Shown: positions 6,757-10,803 of the stretch, in pieces
Layout: every line of letters begins with the position of its first letter
Position numbering within the stretch: the first letter of the stretch is position 1
Source of the DNA: Clostridia bacterium
GTDB lineage: Bacteria > Bacillota > Clostridia > Oscillospirales > Acutalibacteraceae
Assembly (NCBI GenBank): GCA_900769775.1
Contig: CAAGHT010000034.1
Span: 1-10,803, forward strand
Reading direction: 5' to 3'
DNA: 10,803 bases
Program-made: the position numbers and the translations under genes
The notes under the pieces: generated by a model
Databases searched by the model: none
Told to the model about the DNA's origin: nothing
Seen by the model: the letters and a program-made list of their open reading frames with translations, nothing else

Positions 6757-7569
6757 ATGGCATCTAAGATAAGACTTGATACTGCTGTTTTTGAGGCAGG
6801 CTATGCCGAAAGCCGCGAAAAAGCAAAGGCGCTTATTATGGCGGGTCAGGTATATGTTAACAATCAGAAATCGGACAAGCCGGGAACGGCAATAAAGCCC
6901 GATGATATACTCGAAGTGAGAGGATCAACCCTCAAATATGTAAGCCGAGGCGGCTTAAAGCTTGAAAAAGCGGTGCAGAATTTCGGATTTTCCCTTGAGG
7001 GTAAAACCTGTGCTGATATCGGTGCCTCGACGGGTGGCTTTACCGACTGTATGCTTCAAAACGGAGCTGTCAAGGTTTACGCAATAGATGTTGGCTACGG
7101 TCAGCTCGCTTGGAAGCTTCGCACCGATGAGAGAGTTGTAAATCTCGAGAGAACGAATTTCCGCTATGTAACGAAAGAGGAAATACCCGACGAGCTTGAC
7201 TTTTGCTCGGTAGATGTTTCTTTTATTTCCCTTTCAATAATCGCTCCCGTAATGAGAACGGTTATGAAGGAGGGGGGAGAGGCAGTTTGCCTTATTAAGC
7301 CGCAGTTTGAAGCCGGCAGAGAAAAGGTTGGTAAAAAGGGTGTTGTAAGAGACCCCGAGGTACATAAGGAGGTTGTCGAGCGTATTTTTAATATGATGCT
7401 CGAAATCGGATTCTCGGTGCTTCATCTTGACTTTTCTCCCATTAAGGGACCCGAGGGAAATATAGAATATCTTATTCATATAAAGAAAACCGAGAATGCA
7501 GAAAATTTGTGTGAAACGACTCCAGACAGAATAGTTGAGCTTTCGCACGCTGCATTAAAAGAGGTGTAG
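6757..7569 (+). CDS. tlyA: TlyA family 2'-O-ribose rRNA methyltransferase (hemolysin A family)
   Basis: Predicted S-adenosylmethionine-dependent 2'-O-ribose methyltransferase acting on 16S and/or 23S rRNA, as shown for mycobacterial TlyA. It is not a hemolysin despite the old name. The 270-residue protein has an N-terminal S4 RNA-binding domain (about 3-60: RLDTAVFEAGYAESREKAKA, then MAGQVYVNN) and a FtsJ/RrmJ-like domain from about 62. Motifs are SRGGLKLEKA (63-72) with a candidate catalytic lysine, the cofactor loop ADIGASTGGFTD (86-97), AIDVGYGQL (109-117), DVSFISL (153-159) and LIKPQFE (179-185) with a second conserved lysine. It starts three bases after dxs with only a weak purine-rich site. 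Its last codons form the binding site for nadK. The B. subtilis equivalent (yqxC) sits in the same place. Confidence 0.94.
   Translation: MASKIRLDTAVFEAGYAESREKAKALIMAGQVYVNNQKSDKPGTAIKPDDILEVRGSTLKYVSRGGLKLEKAVQNFGFSLEGKTCADIGASTGGFTDCMLQNGAVKVYAIDVGYGQLAWKLRTDERVVNLERTNFRYVTKEEIPDELDFCSVDVSFISLSIIAPVMRTVMKEGGEAVCLIKPQFEAGREKVGKKGVVRDPEVHKEVVERIFNMMLEIGFSVLHLDFSPIKGPEGNIEYLIHIKKTENAENLCETTPDRIVELSHAALKEV
7561..7566 (+). promoter_or_regulatory. Ribosome binding site for the TTG start of nadK, inside the end of tlyA
   Basis: GAGGTG forms the last two sense codons of tlyA, directly before its TAG stop. Six bases separate it from TTG 7573. This supports a TTG start for nadK and suggests some translational linkage with tlyA. 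Confidence 0.78.
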
Positions 7570-7572
7570 TTT

Positions 7573-8394
7573 TTGAAAATAGCTATAATACCAAATCACG
7601 AAAAGCTTGGCGCACGAGAAACGGCGACAGAGGTTATAAAGAGACTTAAAGCCAATGGTGCAGAGGTTTATGTGTCGGACAAGGGTTATGATGCAGCTTT
7701 TGCTGAAGCGGCAGAGCTTTATGAGCTTTGTGATATTATAATAACGGTCGGCGGCGACGGTACAATTATAAGCCACGCTAAGGATGCCGCTGTACATAAA
7801 AAGCCTGTGCTCGGAATAAATGCAGGCAGGCTCGGCTTTCTTGCCGACCTTGAAAAGAATGATCTTTCGCTTCTCGAAAGGCTTGTTTCGGGAGATTATA
7901 CAGTTTGCAATCGCTTTATGCTTAAAGCAACGGTGTATTCTGGCAATGAAAAAATTGCCGAAGGGCTCGCCCTTAATGATGCGGTTATTGCCCCCGGCGG
8001 AATTGCAAGGCTTCTCGATTTAGAGGTTGAAATTTCAGGTGATACTATCGGCTACCGCTCGGACGGAATCATAATTTCAACACCGACAGGCTCTACTGCA
8101 TATTCAATGTCGGCAGGCGGACCTATAATCGACCCCAAGGTAAGATGCTTTGCGCTCACCCCTATCTGTTCGCATTCACTTACGGCGCGCCCCATAATAG
8201 TAGGGGAGGACAGCCGCTTTGTTATAAGGCTTCCCAAAGGCTCTGAGGAGAATGCAATCTTCTCACTTGACGGACGCTTTTGTTGCAATGTGGATAAAAA
8301 TGTCCGTATTGAGATTGAAAAAGCACCCTACGATGCTCTGCTTATAAACCTTAGCGGAAACGCGATTTATAAAACACTTTCTCTCAAATTTTAG
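7573..8394 (+). CDS. nadK: NAD kinase
   Basis: Phosphorylates NAD+ to NADP+ using ATP or polyphosphate, setting the NADPH pool. The 273-residue protein shows the family motifs: N-terminal strand KIAIIPN (2-8), the phosphate-binding VGGDGT (59-64) with the catalytic aspartate, GINAGRLGFLAD (81-92), the N-D/E motif as ALNDAVIAP (133-141), and IGYRSDGIIISTPTGSTAYS (159-178) with the second glycine/threonine-rich motif. The C-terminal half ends with the expected beta-rich segment (HSLTARPIIV, then FSLDG). The start is TTG with a good binding site. Its placement between tlyA and argR is a frequent clostridial variant of the Bacillus order, where tlyA and ahrC are adjacent. Its TAG stop overlaps the binding site of argR. 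Confidence 0.96.
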   Translation: MKIAIIPNHEKLGARETATEVIKRLKANGAEVYVSDKGYDAAFAEAAELYELCDIIITVGGDGTIISHAKDAAVHKKPVLGINAGRLGFLADLEKNDLSLLERLVSGDYTVCNRFMLKATVYSGNEKIAEGLALNDAVIAPGGIARLLDLEVEISGDTIGYRSDGIIISTPTGSTAYSMSAGGPIIDPKVRCFALTPICSHSLTARPIIVGEDSRFVIRLPKGSEENAIFSLDGRFCCNVDKNVRIEIEKAPYDALLINLSGNAIYKTLSLKF

Positions 8395-8398
8395 GAGG
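8393..8398 (+). promoter_or_regulatory. Perfect Shine-Dalgarno of argR overlapping the nadK stop
   Basis: AGGAGG begins with the last two bases of the nadK TAG and lies four bases before the argR ATG at 8403. Ribosomes ending on nadK would cover this site, so the two genes may be translationally linked. Confidence 0.8.
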
Positions 8399-8402
8399 AA
8401 AT

Positions 8403-8852
8403 ATGAAGAATAAAAGACAGGAAATGCTCCTTCGCCTTATTGAGGATGAAATTATCACAACTCAGGATGACCTGCAGGAAAAATTAGAGGGGCTTGGCTT
8501 TAAGGTTACTCAGTCAACCGTATCGAGAGATGTCAAAGAGCTCAGAATTATAAAATCGCAGGACAAAAACGGAATATACAGATATCTTGTTGCCGAAGGA
8601 CCAAGAGTGGTTCAGAACGGAACTCATTTTGAAGAGATGTTTTCCCGCTCCGCAATAGATGTGCTCTATTCGATAAACACTGTAATAATCAAGTGCTATC
8701 CCGGAATGGCTTCCTCTGCCTGTGTTGCACTCGACAAGCTTTTCAGCGATAAGGTGCTTGGCTCACTTGCGGGCGATGATACCGTATTCGCAGTAACTAA
8801 GAGTGAGCAGGACTCATGCGAGCTTGTGGCAAGACTTAAAAAACTTATTTAG
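8403..8852 (+). CDS. argR: Arginine repressor ArgR/AhrC
   Basis: Arginine-responsive hexameric DNA-binding regulator of arginine synthesis and catabolism genes. The protein has 149 residues, the standard size. The N-terminal winged helix-turn-helix (1-70) contains KRQEMLLRLIEDEIITTQDDL (4-24) and the recognition helix TQSTVSRDVKELRIIK (36-51). The C-terminal oligomerisation and arginine-binding domain (about 80-149) has GMASSACVALD (101-111) and GSLAGDDTVFAV (120-131), whose Asp125-Asp126 pair corresponds to the arginine-binding aspartates of the family. No arginine gene is present in the window and I see no clear ARG-box operator at the operon promoter. In Bacillota this regulator commonly lies beside recN with no evident functional link. 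Confidence 0.96.
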   Translation: MKNKRQEMLLRLIEDEIITTQDDLQEKLEGLGFKVTQSTVSRDVKELRIIKSQDKNGIYRYLVAEGPRVVQNGTHFEEMFSRSAIDVLYSINTVIIKCYPGMASSACVALDKLFSDKVLGSLAGDDTVFAVTKSEQDSCELVARLKKLI

Positions 8853-8863
8853 GACGGCTCTTT

Positions 8864-10528
8864 ATGTTAAATTATATACATATAGAAAATATAGCGGTCA
8901 TCGAAAAAGCAGATATTGAACCAACCGAGGGTTTTAATGCTCTTACGGGCGAAACGGGCGCCGGCAAATCTATTGTAATAGATTCTCTTAATGCCGTACT
9001 TGGCGAACGCACCTCAAAGGAGCTGATTAGAGAATCGGCAGACCGTGCAGTTGTGTCGGCAGGCTTTTCAGATTTATCAGAGGCGAGCCTTCGAAATCTT
9101 CGGGACAAGGGCTTTGACGTCGATGAGGACGGAAATCTGATTATCCAAAGGGTTTTATCGAGAAATTCGGGCGGAAGTATAAAAATTAACGGACAGCCCG
9201 CAACCTCGGCTCTGCTCAGAGAGATTGCAGCTACCCTCATAAATATTCACGGTCAGCACGATAGCCAGATGCTGCTTCACCCCGAAAATCATTATTTATA
9301 TCTTGATATGCTTGCATCAAACGAAGAGCTTTTGCAGGACTATTCGGATAAATATAAGCGTTTTAACGAGGTTAGAAGAAGAATACGTGAGCTTGAAGAA
9401 GCCGAGGATAAAAAAGCAGAACGTAGCGAGCTTTTAAAATATCAAATAACCGAGCTTCAGAATGCCGAGCTTCGTATCGGTGAGGCCGAGGAGTTAAAGG
9501 AGAAAAGAGAAGCAATCAGAGACTTCGAGAAGTCTTCCGAGCTGCTTTATGAGTGTCTCGCAAAGCTCTCGGGCGATGATGAAACCGATGGCGCGGCAGC
9601 TCTTGCTGACTTTGTCCTGAAAGGACTTACAAAATCGGGAACAGAAGACCTTGCAGAGGCCCTTGAAAAAGCCGAGAATGCATCTAATCTGCTCCACGAA
9701 ATTCAGGATGAGCTTCGCTCCTTCCTTGAAAAAGCTCCCTATACAAAAGAAGATGCTGAAAAAGTCAACGAAAGGCTTGACCTTATACATCGTCTTGGGT
9801 TAAAATACGGTGGTAGCGAGGAATCGGCTATAAATTATCTTGAAACCGCTAAAGCAGAGCTTTCATCTATCGAATCTGATGAAGTCGAACTCTCAAAGCT
9901 TTCGGATGAAATCGGAATTCTGTCAGATGAGCTTGTGTCATCAGGCGAGAAGCTGTCGGCTTCCCGAAACTCGGCAGCAAAGGGCTTTGAGAATAGTGTC
10001 TCTCTGTCGCTCGAGGCTATGAATATGAATAATGTCAAATTCATTGTCAGCATTAAAGAGGGAAGATATACCCGTACGGGCAGAGATGAGGTTGAATTTC
10101 TTATATCTGCCAATGCAGGCGAATCTGTAAAGCCGCTCTCAAAGGTGGCTTCGGGCGGCGAGCTTTCACGAGTTATGCTTGCAATCAAGAGCGTAGTTGC
10201 CGATAAGGACAATGTCGACACTCTCATCTTTGATGAGATAGATACCGGAATCAGCGGTCGTGCCGCTTCAAAGGTTGCGGCAGAGCTCGGAAAGGTTTCT
10301 AAAAAGCGGCAGGTAATCTGCGTTACACATCTTGCACAGATTGCGGCGGCGGCTAAAAGCCATTTTCTTATTGAAAAGAGCACTAAAAATGAAAAGACCT
10401 ATACCGATGTTATTCTTCTGAACGAAGAGGCTCGCATAGGAGAAATTGCACGAATAATGTCGGGTACTGACATTACGGAAAATACATTAAATTCCGCAAA
10501 GGAATTGTTAGATAGGAGCAAAAACTAA
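8864..10528 (+). CDS. recN: DNA repair protein RecN
   Basis: SMC-like ATPase recruited early to double-strand breaks, where it tethers DNA ends and promotes RecA-dependent repair. The 554-residue protein has the expected order: ATPase head N-half with IHIENIAVIE (5-14) and Walker A GETGAGKS (29-36), the conserved NIHGQHDSQ (127-135), and a long antiparallel coiled coil (about 145-370, rich in E, K, L, R). The head C-half has the ABC signature VASGGELSRVMLA (428-440), Walker B TLIFDEIDTGISG (453-465) and the switch segment CVTHLAQIAA (486-495). The start at 8864 lies 11 bases after argR, with AGGA overlapping the argR stop. The stop overlaps the tyrS ATG by one base. No SOS (LexA) box was seen in front, as expected for an internal operon gene. 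Confidence 0.97.
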   Translation: MLNYIHIENIAVIEKADIEPTEGFNALTGETGAGKSIVIDSLNAVLGERTSKELIRESADRAVVSAGFSDLSEASLRNLRDKGFDVDEDGNLIIQRVLSRNSGGSIKINGQPATSALLREIAATLINIHGQHDSQMLLHPENHYLYLDMLASNEELLQDYSDKYKRFNEVRRRIRELEEAEDKKAERSELLKYQITELQNAELRIGEAEELKEKREAIRDFEKSSELLYECLAKLSGDDETDGAAALADFVLKGLTKSGTEDLAEALEKAENASNLLHEIQDELRSFLEKAPYTKEDAEKVNERLDLIHRLGLKYGGSEESAINYLETAKAELSSIESDEVELSKLSDEIGILSDELVSSGEKLSASRNSAAKGFENSVSLSLEAMNMNNVKFIVSIKEGRYTRTGRDEVEFLISANAGESVKPLSKVASGGELSRVMLAIKSVVADKDNVDTLIFDEIDTGISGRAASKVAAELGKVSKKRQVICVTHLAQIAAAAKSHFLIEKSTKNEKTYTDVILLNEEARIGEIARIMSGTDITENTLNSAKELLDRSKN

Positions 10529-10803
10529 TGACACTTTTTGAAGAACTTAAAGCCAGAGGCCTGATTGCACAGGTTACTAACGAAGACGAAATAAGAGAAA
10601 TGGTAAATAACGGTAAAGCCACATTCTATATTGGCTTTGACCCCACTGCCGATAGCCTTCATGTCGGACATTTCATGGCACTTTGCCTTATGAAAAGACT
10701 TCAGATGGGCGGCAATAAGCCGGTTGCCCTTATCGGCGGCGGCATCTACGCACTGTGGGACGGTATCCTGAAAGAACAGCTCGATCTCTACAGATACCCC
10801 ATC
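10528..10803 (+). CDS. tyrS: Tyrosyl-tRNA synthetase, N-terminal part (cut by the right edge; last ~20 codons atypical)
   Basis: TyrRS activates tyrosine with ATP and charges tRNA-Tyr. The first 72 residues are a clear class I TyrRS N-terminus: TLFEELKARGLIAQVT (2-17), YIGFDPTADSLHVGH (34-48), which holds the HIGH-type motif HVGH (45-48), and KPVALIGGG (64-72). A family member should then read approximately T/A-G/A-M/L-I-G-D-P-S-G. Instead, from about 10744 the frame reads IYALWDGILKEQLDLYRYPI, which I do not recognise as TyrRS. Frame shifting does not restore the motif. The N-terminal call is secure; the end of the window may be a chimeric join, an insertion or a contig-end error. The ATG overlaps the recN TAA, with AGGAG at 10514-10518 as binding site. 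There is no room for a T-box leader, the usual control of aminoacyl-tRNA synthetase genes in Bacillota. Confidence 0.88.
   Translation, partial: MTLFEELKARGLIAQVTNEDEIREMVNNGKATFYIGFDPTADSLHVGHFMALCLMKRLQMGGNKPVALIGGGIYALWDGILKEQLDLYRYPI

Noticed and set aside
9835..10383. 182-codon minus-strand frame opposite recN
   Set aside because: Serine-rich composition is what the complement of the glutamate/leucine-rich RecN coding strand produces; no binding site or motif.
1..10803. CRISPR array, tRNA/rRNA genes, insertion sequence, riboswitch or rho-independent terminator
   Set aside because: I read both strands for direct-repeat arrays, hairpins followed by T-runs, and transposase-like frames, and found none that could be supported.

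Overview
The window looks like ordinary chromosomal DNA from a low-to-moderate-GC anaerobe of the Bacillota, class Clostridia, probably of the Oscillospiraceae/Ruminococcaceae type. The evidence is the gene order nusB-xseA-xseB-ispA-dxs-tlyA-nadK-argR-recN, which is a variant of the Bacillus/Clostridium order. Strong AGGAGG-type ribosome binding sites, TTG starts, an oxygen-sensitive iron-sulfur serine dehydratase and a class I (iron-sulfur) fumarase-type subunit fit the same picture. The taxonomic placement is inferred from gene content only.

Layout. Positions 1-2058 carry three minus-strand genes, read right to left: a DivIVA-like coiled-coil protein (1492-2058), a class I fumarate/tartrate hydratase beta subunit (957-1490) and a single-chain iron-sulfur L-serine dehydratase (943 to beyond the left edge). 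They are packed tightly enough to be one transcript. A 176-base divergent intergenic region (2059-2234) holds a sigma-A-type promoter on each strand. Positions 2235-10803 carry ten plus-strand genes with gaps of 0-18 bases or one-base overlaps. These are nusB, xseA, xseB, ispA, dxs, tlyA, nadK, argR, recN and the start of tyrS. No terminator, internal promoter or gap above 180 bases was seen, so the run is probably one long operon, although weak internal promoters cannot be excluded.

Function. The plus-strand operon combines transcription antitermination and rRNA synthesis (NusB), rRNA methylation (TlyA), DNA repair (both exonuclease VII subunits and RecN), isoprenoid precursor synthesis (Dxs and IspA, implying the MEP pathway), NADP supply (NadK), arginine regulation (ArgR) and tyrosine charging (TyrS). 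It is a growth and housekeeping operon, not an accessory island. The minus-strand cluster suggests amino-acid or C4-acid fermentation: serine to pyruvate plus ammonia, and the fumarate/malate interconversion.

I found no undescribed system, mobile element, CRISPR array, tRNA or rRNA. The points most worth checking are: (1) the last ~60 bases, where tyrS stops looking like TyrRS just before its conserved GDPSG segment, suggesting an assembly join, an insertion or a contig-end artefact; (2) the fumarase beta subunit without a visible alpha partner, placed between a DivIVA-like gene and serine dehydratase; and (3) a pair of ATGCAT palindromes 20 bases apart bracketing the -35 box of the nusB promoter.
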